Program-made: the position numbers and the translations under genes
From: Triops longicaudatus
Taxonomy: Eukaryota; Arthropoda; Branchiopoda; Notostraca; Triopsidae
Length of the DNA: 64,000 nucleotides
Direction of reading: 5' to 3'
Assembly: GCA_022885665.1 (NCBI GenBank)
Contig: JAGQDJ010000084.1
Coordinates: 149,624 to 213,623, forward strand
Shown: piece after piece, positions 47,897 through 57,524 of the stretch
Layout of the letters: each line of letters opens with the position of its first letter
Position numbering within the stretch: the first letter of the stretch is position 1
Notes under the pieces: model-generated
Database searches by the model: none
Seen by the model: the letters and a program-made list of their open reading frames with translations, nothing else
Told to the model about the DNA's origin: nothing

Positions 47897-50870
47897 ATGA
47901 GTTTCAGACAACGGCTGCTAATCCATAACGTCAGAAAAAGCTATAAACAACTTTTGGAAACGGCAAGCGAAGCAGATTTATTACAAGTCGACACCATTGC
48001 TATTTTAGAACCTCCCCAAAAGCTCCAAGTTACGAAGATACTGGGATTCAACGTATCAAGACCTGTACATGAATACAAAGGCATAATACTTTTATACAAA
48101 TTAGCAGCGAAATGCAAATTATGGAAATCACTGAACTCTTCGCGATTTTGAAACTTGTTCCTTCGGGCGGCTCTTCGATCTCAATTACAGTAACTTACAG
48201 ACGTCACAATGAAAACATTACTTCACTATTAGAAGAGGTTCCGAATAAAAGTCAGCGGGTGGGTTCTAGCTGCATTCTAACGGGAGATTTCAATGCCCAC
48301 CACTGGTTATGGGAAGCAAAAGTTCCAGATTCTGCAGGATGTCAATTATATGACTGCGTTACCAACCATAACCTAAAGCTGCTAAATGAATGGAATCTCC
48401 CCACTTTCACCAATGAACGGGGTCATTCATCCATTATAGACCTCACATGGGTCTCAACCCAGCTGGTACCGCAAGTGCAATGGAGCCTCCTTGAGGAATT
48501 TTTTTTTCAACGAATCAGATCATAGAGCCACCTTGCTGACTTTTACACGAATCAACTCCGGCACTCCTGTGTTAAAGTGGTGTTATAACAAAGCCAATTG
48601 GGACAAACTTTGCAAAGACATCGCAACAGAACTCTCGAGGGCTCACCGCATGCTCTCAAACCTTTCGAGCGCTGAGGCCATTGATGTCGCTACAGAGAAG
48701 TTGACGTCAGTGATTCATCTAGCAATGGAAACCAACATACCAAGAAGCTCCGTAAAGGCGAAAAGTAATCCGTGGTGGAATAGCGAGTTGAACGACCTTC
48801 GAAGAAAAGCTGCCAAGGCGTTACGTGCGTACCGTCAGTTTGGAAGCAAGAGCCTCGAAGAAGCTTGGAAGTCAGCTCGGAACCTATATCGAGCTGAAAC
48901 TAGACGACACCGAGACAACAACTGGATGGACAAGATGAACAAGCCCGACAACAGGACAGTCTGGAATCTGGACCGCGCGTTAAGACAAGAATCCAGCAAT
49001 AACCGACTAGAAACCCTTCGGCAAAAAGATGGTGAAGTTTTCCCGGATCTTCGCTCCAAACTGAATTACGTCGCGGAAAACTTGCTGGAAGGCAAGTCGA
49101 CCATCGCTACACATGCTTCAGCTGACAAGAAGTCCCACAGCCTTCCTCGGGTCCAAGCAAACACACGGAATTCTCATAAGACAGAGTTCTCTCTGGAAGA
49201 AATCACAACCTTACTGCGAGATTTGCGTCCAAACAAAGCTGCTGGTGTAAATGACATCCAGTCAATTGTACTGAAATCAATTTGGAGAACGATTGGCAGA
49301 TTTGTCCTGAATATCTTCAATGCTTCCTTCTCCCTCGGATATTTTCCTCAGCCATGGAAAACAGCAAAAGTTCTTCCGCTTCCAAAGCCCGACAAAACAG
49401 ACTACTCCACATTGAAGAGCTTCCGCCCAATTGCGCTTCTGCCCATCCTCGGATAAGGATGTCGCCAGAAGATTACAAGTCTTCCTTGAAGAGAATCACA
49501 TCCTGTCAGATTCGCAGTGGGGCTTTAGACCAGGGAGATCCACGACTGATGCCTTAACGTCCCTCAGCAACGCAGTACTCGAAAGTTTTGACAAACAAAA
49601 AGTACAAACCACTCTGCTTCTGGACATCAAAGGTGCTTTCGATAATGTGGACTACGGCAAATTGGTAAACGAGCTACGCAAATTAAAAATCCCAACCAAT
49701 CTGATCAAATGGACCAGGAGTTTCCTGCAAGGCAAACAAGCCTTTGTGGCACATGGGCCTGATAGGAGCGACACGTACTTCATCCAAAAAGGAGTTCCAC
49801 AAGGCTCTCCTATTTCCCCAATTTCCTTACTTATATCAACGGATTGCTCAGCGTTATTAAACGGAAGCACATTTGTTCCAAACTCTTTGCTGACGATTTA
49901 CTGCTCGACACCTCAGGACCCTCCAGCAAAAAGAACGTTGAGTTCCTCACCAAGGACCTGGCAGCCCTTGAAAAGTGGGGAAAAAGACTGAGACTGGAGT
50001 TTTCGAAAGGCAAAACTGAACTCATCCACTTTTCCCGAAGACGGTCACCAGAAGATGATCCCCTCGTCTGGGGATCATTGATAATCAAACCAAAAGAGAC
50101 GGTGCGGTACCTAGGGGTGACCTTCGATTCAAAGCTGACATGGAAGACACACGTAGCCCGTGTGGCAACCCAAAGCTTTTAAATCACACAAAGAATAAAG
50201 AAATTGGCACAAGTCTCTAAGTCAATCTCCTTTTCCCAACTACGCACACTGTTTCAAACGGCAGCCGTGGCAAAGATACGCTACGGGTTTCCGGCTTGGT
50301 GTAACGTCTCCAGCTCCAACCTACGACCACTACAGCAAACCTATAGACAAGGACTGTTAGCAATAACAGGGACTTTACGCACTACTTCAACCACTGCTCT
50401 TGAAGTCGAGACAGGACTTTTCCCCTTAGAATTACTCCTTGAGTCCACGTTAATGAAACACTTCGGATCCAGAAGCTGGTGCAATTGGCCAAGCACACCA
50501 GTTCAGCCAAAACATAAGACATACACCTCCTGCCATGAGAGGGCAAGACAACTCCTGACTACTACCTGGTCCGACAGACCGACAAAGCCGAAGCCTTTAA
50601 CTTGACCATGGAGTGCTTGCAAAAAAAGTGGGAAAGCCGCTGGCAATTAGTGCAAAGCCCCTTAAAAGATCTCAACGCCGGTCTATCTTAAAAGATCTAT
50701 TCGCAACTGCATCGTGGACGTCAAACTTCCTCGACGACTTGTCAGCAAAGTGATCCAAATCCGGACAACCCATTTTCCAACAAGGTCCCACCTTTTGCGT
50801 GTGGGAAAAGTGGACTCAGCTATGTGTTGTTGCCAACATCGTTCATTCCAAAGGAAAAATAGTGAAAGCT
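47897..50870 (+). pseudogene. LINE A ORF2 (endonuclease + reverse transcriptase), several frameshifts
   Basis: The endonuclease motif TGDFNAHHWLWEAK is near 48280 and the SDHRATLL end near 48515. The linker runs from 48.6 to 49.1 kb. RT blocks follow: LRDLRPNKAAGVNDIQS, KSFRPIALLPILG, GFRPGRSTTDAL, LLDIKGAFDNVDY, QKGVPQGSPISPI, and the catalytic box as LFADDLLL. Breaks occur near 48110, 48510, 49455, 49830 and 50180. The C-terminal part is cut where gypsy sequence begins at about 50870. Confidence 0.88.
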
Positions 50871-50874
50871 CCAG

Positions 50875-52231
50875 TGCAACGGAAGACGAGAGCCGTAGTG
50901 CGGTGCCTGTCAGGCAAAGTTTGCGTGTAAGGGGCATACACCCACCCGCACCCGGACAGTTACCAACGAGAAAAATCTCCCGACTCCCTGAGACAACTAG
51001 GGCAGCCGTGGACTATCTGGCCGAGCAAGAGCTGAGTCGTGAAGGTGTGGTGTCTCTTGACCTGGCGAAGACCCCCGGAGAATTAACACCGAGTCGTGTG
51101 AAATTTACGGGGTCAGCCTGGGGCAACGATTCTGAGACGGAAACCGGTGACGTGGAACACGTAGCTCCAGGAGTTTTCTCGAAAACCCGCGAGACTTCCA
51201 CAAATCAAATAGCACAACCAGGACAAGCATAGTCGGGGGCGGCGTCCGGAGCGGTTCCATGCACGTCACCAAGCAGACTGCGAAAGGCGGTGGCTATACC
51301 CCGTTTTGATGGTTCTTTGGATGTTGACGTCACAGCCTTCCTTGGAAATTATGAGGAGGCAACGGGGTATAATGAGTGGACGGAGGAAGACAAGGCAAGA
51401 TTTTTTGGTTCGAGCCTTGACGGCGTGGCCCGAAATTGGTACCGGAACGAATACAGACACAAGGAGCGGGGCGTCCATACGTGGGAAGATCTGCGTGCGG
51501 CTGTGGAGAAGGCCTTCACTCCGGCCGGAAAACATACCGGTCGCTCTCCAAGCTCCAGATGCGGGTACAGGGACCAGAGGAAGCTGAATGAATACTTCAT
51601 CGACGTAGTGAAGCTGTGTTTCGAGGCAGACCCAAGGATGACGGAGGACATGAGGCTAGACTACCTCTTCCGGGGACTACGACCCGCTTTAGTGGAAATA
51701 CTGGCCCAACGTGACATTACGAGCTGCGAACAGTTCCTAGAAGAGGCGAGAAGGCTAGAATCGGGACAAGAGAGAGCAAGAGCGTCTCAAGCGTGGTGGA
51801 CTTCGGTTACGAGGAAGTCGGATAAGCGGGTCGCGATTGCTGGTGCAGCGCCCAGCGCCCTTTCACCGGCAGCAGGGAGTGGGAGTACTGACGATCTGCG
51901 GAAGCTGATAACCGAATTGACTGGGGTGATGGTTGGAGGATTCCAACAGTTAAAGAGCGATCTCCGAAGCTTACAAGGTAAGGTTGGCCGCCCTTTTACC
52001 CCTAACACTAGAACGCAGGAAGGTTCGCCGATTTGTTTTAATTGTAAAAGGTCGGGGCATATTGCCCGCTACTTCCCATCAAGTCAGGGACAAGAGATAA
52101 CTTGGGAAAGCATACGCAAAGTATTAGGCAAGCTGGCATCGACACCGGCGAATACTCGGGGAGGAGTGGCAGGTCGCCACCACGTTGGAGCCAGCACTCA
52201 CCGTCACCTACGCCTCAGTCGGAAAAACTAG
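50875..52231 (+). pseudogene. Gypsy gag remnant
   Basis: A Ser/Thr/Glu-rich leader (50.88-51.23 kb, stop at 51230) precedes the capsid-like segment with IPRFDGSLDVDVTAFLGNYE, ARNWYRNEY and LDYLFRGLRPALVEIL (51.29-51.75 kb). The nucleocapsid knuckle near 52035 is CFNCKRSGHIARYFP; the fourth metal ligand, normally Cys, is not present, which would weaken zinc binding. Confidence 0.8.
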
Positions 52232-52239
52232 GTGAGGCA

Positions 52240-52905
52240 ACCTCCGGGAGTGGGGCTGTCGTGACGCTACAAGTCCCTCTCTTGAGTAGTCTCAGTGACC
52301 AGCTAGTTAGAGAAGAGGTTAAATTTAATGGAGTTAAAAATATTGGTGTTATTGACCCCGGAGCAGTAGTAAGTGTAATATCTGAGGACTGGGTCCGAAA
52401 TAACCGAGTGGAAGTATGTGCATGGGGTGGGCCAGAACTGATGGTTGCCAATGGCCAACATGCTAAGATTCGGGGCTCTACCGCGCTTACTACTGAACTA
52501 GCAGGGAAAGTATTGTGGACAGAAGCTGCGGTGTTCAACACCGGTCTGGCAGAACTGTTAATAGGGAATGATGTACTTAGCCAATTAGGGGAGATCACTA
52601 TCCGGTACGGAGCTGATGGTTACCGACTTGTTAGCCCCAGTAAGGTCCCTGAGGCAGCCAGAAACTCCGTAGGTGAAACACAGCTGGCGGCTACAGGGGC
52701 TTCGTATCCTTCTGGTGTCGACACTGTACGGGTAGGTAACTCAGGTATGGAGGAAAATCCATTGGTTGCCATGACAATAGACCTCGAGCCGAGGGGGAAA
52801 GAAGGAGCTATAGTAACCTGTAAAGTCGTGGCGAGTGAAAGTAGATCTGTACCGGCGCGTTCAGTGGTACCGATTGCCGTTAACCTGCTTGCTCGTAAGC
52901 CATGA
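52240..52905 (+). pseudogene. Gypsy retropepsin domain with altered active site
   Basis: The aspartic-protease motif near 52350 reads DPGAVVSVIS, where the family has DTGA or DSGA. Downstream LLIGNDVLSQLG matches the second retropepsin block. The frame overlaps the end of gag in another phase and stops at 52903, with no polymerase following. Confidence 0.75.
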
Positions 52906-53106
52906 AGAGTAGCTGAGGCAGGGAATCGTAAGGAATTCCCTGTAATCAGAGAAGATGCAATGATAGAAGCGAAAAAAAAAGACTCTTCCTAGAGAAAGGA
53001 ATCAGCATAGGGCGTGGCTTAACGACTTTTCGAAATAGGAGAGGCAGTCAGCAGAGTCCTGGCATTCAGACTGCTGAGAAATTGAAGCAGACGCAAAGGG
53101 TCGTTA

Positions 53107-53396
53107 GGCAGAATCTTTAAAAGGTGCAGATGAAACAGAAGAACAGGTACGACGCAGGTCATGAGCACAGGACATTCGAGGATGGTACCCTGGTGTGGGT
53201 CTATACCCAGCCTAGGAAGGTAGGCCGGTCCGAAAAGCTGCTGCACCGATACTTTGGCCCATATAGGATTGTGCGACAAACTTCGCCGGTAGATTTCGAA
53301 GTCACCGGTATGAAAAGGCGGAAAACAGACATTGTACATGTCTCAATATTGAAGCCCTATACTGAGCGTCTTTCTGACTTTAGGGCAAGTGTCTAG
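53107..53396 (+). pseudogene. Gypsy integrase C-terminal (GPY/F-type) remnant
   Basis: About 90 codons with KNRYDAGH, WVYTQPRKVGRSEKLLHRYF and GPYRIV, the usual end of a Ty3/gypsy pol. It directly follows the protease region, so RT, RNase H and the integrase catalytic core have been deleted. Confidence 0.8.
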
Positions 53397-53718
53397 GCTC
53401 GACGAGGTGACGAATTCCGTCACAACTATACCGTAATCATTGGAAGAAAAGCCTTTTTTGTTGAAAATTATCGTATCGCTTATCCGTTTGAACTCGCTTG
53501 GGCAGTAGCTACAGTTGAAGCGTTCTTTCGTTTGTTTCTCCTTAATGTTTCGTTGTACCCTACTAACACGGCCAACCTTACGGAATTCCCACCTATGTTA
53601 ATTTGTGACGCTGCGTAACTGAGATGAATACTGCCGGGTGGCAGATACCCCATGTAGCGCCGGGGACCCGTGGCCCGAAAGTTAGAACGGGGGCGTTCTA
53701 AGGTGGGTTGGGGGTAAT

Positions 53719-54011
53719 TGTAACGCTATAAGATCACTGGAGCTAAAAATACCACAAAAAGGGGGCCCCTCTCCCAATTCGTGTGGTAAAGTTGTGTAAC
53801 TCGGCGTCGCTGAATCAAACGGTGCCACATTGCACCTGGTCGGGGGTAGCGAGGCCGAAGGTTATAAAAGGGGAAAAAAACTACACAGAGAGTCAGTTGG
53901 GGTTTTGAGTTAGGTCAGTGGGGCTTTTGAGCTAGAGAAGTGGAGTACTGACTACCTGTTCCTGGAGTTGTATGTGAAAGCAATACAAGTGTGGAAAATT
54001 GACGTGACAAT
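53719..54011 (+). mobile_element. Gypsy 3' LTR (293 bp)
   Basis: It begins TGTAACGCTATAAGATCACT and ends GACGTGACA. A G-rich polypurine-like tract (GGGTTGGGGGTAAT) precedes it. It aligns along its length with the split solo LTR 58960-59171 + 60887-60944, which fixes the right end. A TATAAAAG word lies near 53863. Confidence 0.82.
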
Positions 54012-54224
54012 ATGCTTGTTATTTTAAGTTATTTTTATACTTCCCTTGACTGTATATAACAGTTTTACCGCAACAGGCAAAAGCCTACGCGGTCAGTCAA
54101 TAAAAAAACTGTTACATCAACAACTTTTGAAGTGAAACGATGTACGGCAACGAGCAAAGTTCACGCCGACGAAAGTAATAAAAAAAACACAAGGACAGCA
54201 GAAAGAGCAGAAAAAGAAGAAGAC

Positions 54225-54477
54225 TGTTAAGAAATCCTACGTAAGTCGAAAGGGTAGGATGGTGCGCAAGCCTATCCGGTTACTATAGCCTTCCCGGATA
54301 CGGATGTTTGGACTTTCACCAAGCGTGAAGGAACCAGTCCTGCAAACTGTACCGTAGTTATCCTTTATCTTCTTTATTGTGTACACCAATCGGAGTGTTT
54401 TAAGTTTGGTTAATAAAGTTTGTGATCCAGTAATCCGAAAAACCTGTGCCTTTATTTTTGCATCACATTTTCCCACA
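54225..54477 (+). mobile_element. BEL 5' LTR (253 bp)
   Basis: TGTTAAGAAATCC at the start and CCCACA at the end match the solo LTR at 44457, but about 165 bp of the middle is missing here. AATAAA is present (GGTTAATAAAGTT). Confidence 0.88.
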
Positions 54478-54528
54478 TTTCGGTCCTCCGAGCCGAATCT
54501 GGTAAGACAAACTGATTTATTTACCATC

Positions 54529-55534
54529 ATGGGACTTACTCCGATCGAGAAACTACGCGCTACCCGAGCACCTTTGATTTCAACTTTCAACGTGAAATGT
54601 GAATCCCTTCAGACGCTCATCGAAACGCCGAAACTAGGAACCAGACAACTGAAAGCTCTCATTAAGCAACTGACAACGAAGCTCGACAAGATTAGCGATA
54701 TCACCGACGAGATTCTGCAACTGTTGGATACAGTCGATGAAGTCTCCAACGAATCGCAAACTGTTGACGCCATGCGAGATCGTCTTATGAGCTTGAAGAA
54801 GTCGCTGAAACCCTTCTGAAGCATACATCGACTGTCGAACAGCCCCATGAAACTATCTCCCACGCGAAACTTCGGAAGATGAATCTGAAACACTTTGACG
54901 GAGATATATTTCAATGGCGAACCTTCTGGCAGCGGTTCGAGTCAACGATCCACCAGAATTCTACACTCGCCAAGATTGACCGTTTCAACTACCTAGAATC
55001 TTTGCTTCAAGGAGTCGCGGCGAAAGTTATTGAAGGACTACCAGTCACCGACGAGACCTACGACGACGCAATTAAGCTCCTTAAGGACCGTTTCGGCAAA
55101 CCCGACATCTTAATTTCAGCCTGCATGCAAGGCCTACTTGCGTTACCTGAAGTTAAGAAACCCAGCCTTGCCGCCTTTCGGAACCTGGTTGACTCCTGTA
55201 GTGTCCNGGCCTACTTGCGTTACCTGAAGTTAAGAAACCCAGCCTTGCCGCCTTTCGGAACCTGGTTGACTCCTGTAGTGTCCACGTACGTACTTTAAAC
55301 TCAATGGGAGTAACATCAGAGCACTACGGCGCACTCCTTTGTCCTGTTTTGCTTTCAAAGATCCCTGAAGAGACCCGCCTGTTATGGACGAGGTGGGCGA
55401 AAGCCAACTCTAACAACGTCGATCAGCTACTAGAATTTCTAAACGACGAAGTTGACTCGATGCAACGTTGCCAATCCTTTGATCTAGCGAAGGTTGGAGT
55501 TCATCTTAATACAAGATCAGAAGCACATCAGTAA
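54529..55534 (+). pseudogene. BEL/Pao gag (DUF1759-type), broken
   Basis: The first part has a helical N-terminus (TRQLKALIKQLTTKLDKI) and ends by frameshift near 54790. The second frame has the family phrase MNLKHFDGDIFQWRTFWQRF, then LESLLQGVAAKVIEGL and LLKDRFGKP. A duplicated 76-bp block with an N at 55207 interrupts it. After that block, SMGVTSEHYGALLCPVLLSK and EETRLLWTRWAK continue in family order. The N-block is probably an assembly error; the frameshift at 54790 appears real. Confidence 0.85.
55131..55283. other. Identical 76-bp blocks on either side of a single N (likely assembly artefact)
   Basis: Bases 55131-55206 and 55208-55283 are identical (GGCCTACTTG...GTAGTGTCC). Leaving out one block and the N brings the flanking BEL gag frames back into register, as expected if two contig ends overlap but were joined by a gap instead of merged. 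Confidence 0.9.
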
Positions 55535-55628
55535 CCTAGAGCGGAGTTGAGAGTCGCAAAAGGGGAACCTAGCACAATCGGCGCATTTAGCACTACCGTA
55601 ACCGAAGGCTCAAGAAGGCGAACACCCA

Positions 55629-55781
55629 AGCGTGAAGGAACCAGTCCTGCAACCCGTACCGTAGTTATCCTTTATTTTCTGTGTGCACCAATCGGCGTGT
55701 GTTTTATGTTTGGTTAATAAAGTTTGTGATCCAGTTATCCTAAAAACCTGTGCCTTTATTTTTGCATCACATTTTCCCACA
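55629..55781 (+). mobile_element. BEL 3' LTR, distal part
   Basis: AAGCGTGAAGGAACCAGTCC through TTTTCCCACA matches the second half of the 5' LTR. The first part of the LTR is missing or diverged; sequence at about 55550-55628 resembles the section present only in the solo LTR. Confidence 0.85.
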
Positions 55782-57173
55782 AAGACAGAACAGTTCAAGA
55801 GATAACGGAAAAAGCGAAGAAAACCTTAGCAGTAGCGAAACAAAGCTACAGTGAGGTATTACAATGTAAGAGAAAAAGAAAAAGAGAGGCAAAAACAAAT
55901 CGAGAGGAAAGACAACAAGACGGAGGTAGTAGAAGATGAAAAAGAGAACTGATCTGGGGAACTGGGTAGGAGGACTGGTCACAAAAATAATTTCATTAGT
56001 TTTGACAGGAGGGAAATGGGAAGAAATCTGCAAGGATGTAAAATTGCAATTAGGAATGGAAACTTCATACAACAAATATTAACATGGATTGCGAGGACAT
56101 AAACATTTTATTCTGGAACGCCAGGAGCATTAAGGCCAACGTAGATTCTTTAACAGCTTATTTAAGTGATTTAAAAAAGAGAATAGATATAAATTTTATT
56201 TGTGAAACATGGCTAAAAGAAGGGTTGAAAATTAATTTAAGAGGTTACAATGAATACAGAGTAGACAGAAAAGGAGACAGAGGGGGAGGAGTACTATTCT
56301 GGGTTAAAGAAGGTATTCAGTGGGAGCAAACAAATATCAAAAGATATAATAAAGGGGCCTTATAATTCATAGGAATAAAAGTAATGGGAAGAAGATAGAA
56401 GCTTCATTTAGCTGGGTTATACTCAGGGCCATATTAACAACGGCGCAAGTGCGCCGGGCCCACAGGCTTCAGGGGCCATGCGTGCAAATAAATTTAATGC
56501 CAGGTCACAGCCAGGTCCTTATATCAGGCGATGGAAACGTTGGAGACGGCTCTTATGGCAGTATTTTGGAATGTTGTACTCCAGAGGACAAATCAAGCCA
56601 GCAAGCGTCTTCAGTCACAATCGATTGATTTATGCTTGGCGGTCGCATTGTTAAAGTCACTGGCAGGCTATGTGGCAGAGCAAAGAAATTTTGAGGAGTT
56701 CTGCGTCGCTGCAGCATCCTTGTGTGGCACCTCTGACTTCAAAGAAAACCGCCAGCGATTCCCCACAACATATGCGGATGACGGCAATGCATCGACTGTC
56801 ATTTTCAACAGCAAAAATCAATTCCGCATCCAAACGTTTGTCGTGATTATTGACTTGTTCATTGGAGACTTACAAAAGAGAATTGCGACATATGCCAATG
56901 TCGATTCCAGCTTTCGCTTCCTCAATTACATTGAGACTGATGCTGACGGTATTGCGTCCTCACTGCAGAAGGCCATTGAAATGTATCCTAACGATATTTC
57001 TGCCGATTTGAAGGAAGAATGGGAGCACTGGCGATTATTTCTTCGGTCATTTTTGCTAATGCCCGATTCCCCGTGTAGTCAGACACAAATGCTTAATATC
57101 ATCCGAGATCATGCTTTGCAAACGGCGTTCCCAAATGTCTTCGTCATTCTGCGCATCTACCTGACACTTCCAG

Positions 57174-57524
57174 TGTCATGATCTTGACCCATAGTGTTGT
57201 AACTTGCTTTATAAACGTGTTGCGGCCCTTGTGGGATCAGGTCAACCTGGTCCCACAACAGTTGCGAGGTCGGTAATCTGTTATTGCGCAATTGCGCAAT
57301 AACAGATTACCTCTTTCACAAACTCCTTTCACAAATTCCATTACCTCTTTCACAAACTCCTCTCTCGTATATATAGCTGTGCACTCTGGTTCACTAACCA
57401 GAGTGTTATTCACTTAGCTCTTGTTAACTACTCTGCTAAGTGTGGACACAATATATTCTCAATACAACTCCGTTTCCCGACAGCAAACCCGTCTTCTGAT
57501 ATCTCGTTTCTGCAATTCCTGACA
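57174..57524 (+). mobile_element. Solo LTR (351 bp) inside the hAT, TSD TCCAG
   Basis: It begins TGTCATGATC and ends TTCCTGACA (inverted TGTCA/TGACA). The duplication TCCAG is at 57169-57173 and 57525-57529. It holds a TATA-like TATATATAG near 57370, a 40-bp perfect palindrome (57272-57311), a 22-bp direct repeat starting ATTACCTCTTTCAC, and a 10-bp hairpin CACTCTGGTT/AACCAGAGTG. Strand and family are undetermined. Confidence 0.85.
57272..57311. repeat. 40-bp perfect palindrome
   Basis: The 20-base half GGTAATCTGTTATTGCGCAA (57272-57291) is followed directly by its exact complement (57292-57311) with no spacer. It lies inside the solo LTR and could extrude a cruciform. Confidence 0.95.

Larger units (their letters stand above)
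50870..54011 (+). mobile_element. Ty3/gypsy element, 5' LTR and polymerase core missing
   Basis: It sits inside LINE A. Recognisable parts are gag, protease, the integrase C-terminus and one 3' LTR. The 5' LTR, reverse transcriptase, RNase H and integrase core are absent, so it is 5'-truncated and internally deleted. ATAT follows the right end, the same word that flanks the related solo LTR at 58960. The left boundary is approximate. Confidence 0.82.
47320..54185 (+). mobile_element. LINE A: I/R1-like LINE inserted in LINE B ORF1, itself carrying a gypsy element
   Basis: It is bounded by the 12-bp target duplication AACACAAGGACA (47308-47319 and 54186-54197). The 5' end is truncated. The 3' end is CGCCGACGAAAGTAATAA plus an A run. 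Own sequence covers 47320 to about 50870 and 54012-54185; the middle is gypsy DNA. The 3' tail is shared with LINE C and with the fragment at 1894. Confidence 0.88.
54225..55781 (+). mobile_element. BEL/Pao element, gag only, inserted in LINE B ORF1
   Basis: Perfect 5-bp duplications AAGAC (54220-54224 and 55782-55786) flank it. It has a 5' LTR, a GGTCCTCCGAGCC leader typical of the group, gag, then the distal part of a 3' LTR (matching from about 55629). A deletion runs from after gag into the 3' LTR, so pol is gone and it cannot move by itself. Confidence 0.9.

Noticed and set aside
47600..50600. Possible functional reverse transcriptase gene
   Set aside because: At least five frame breaks and stops; it is a dead LINE.
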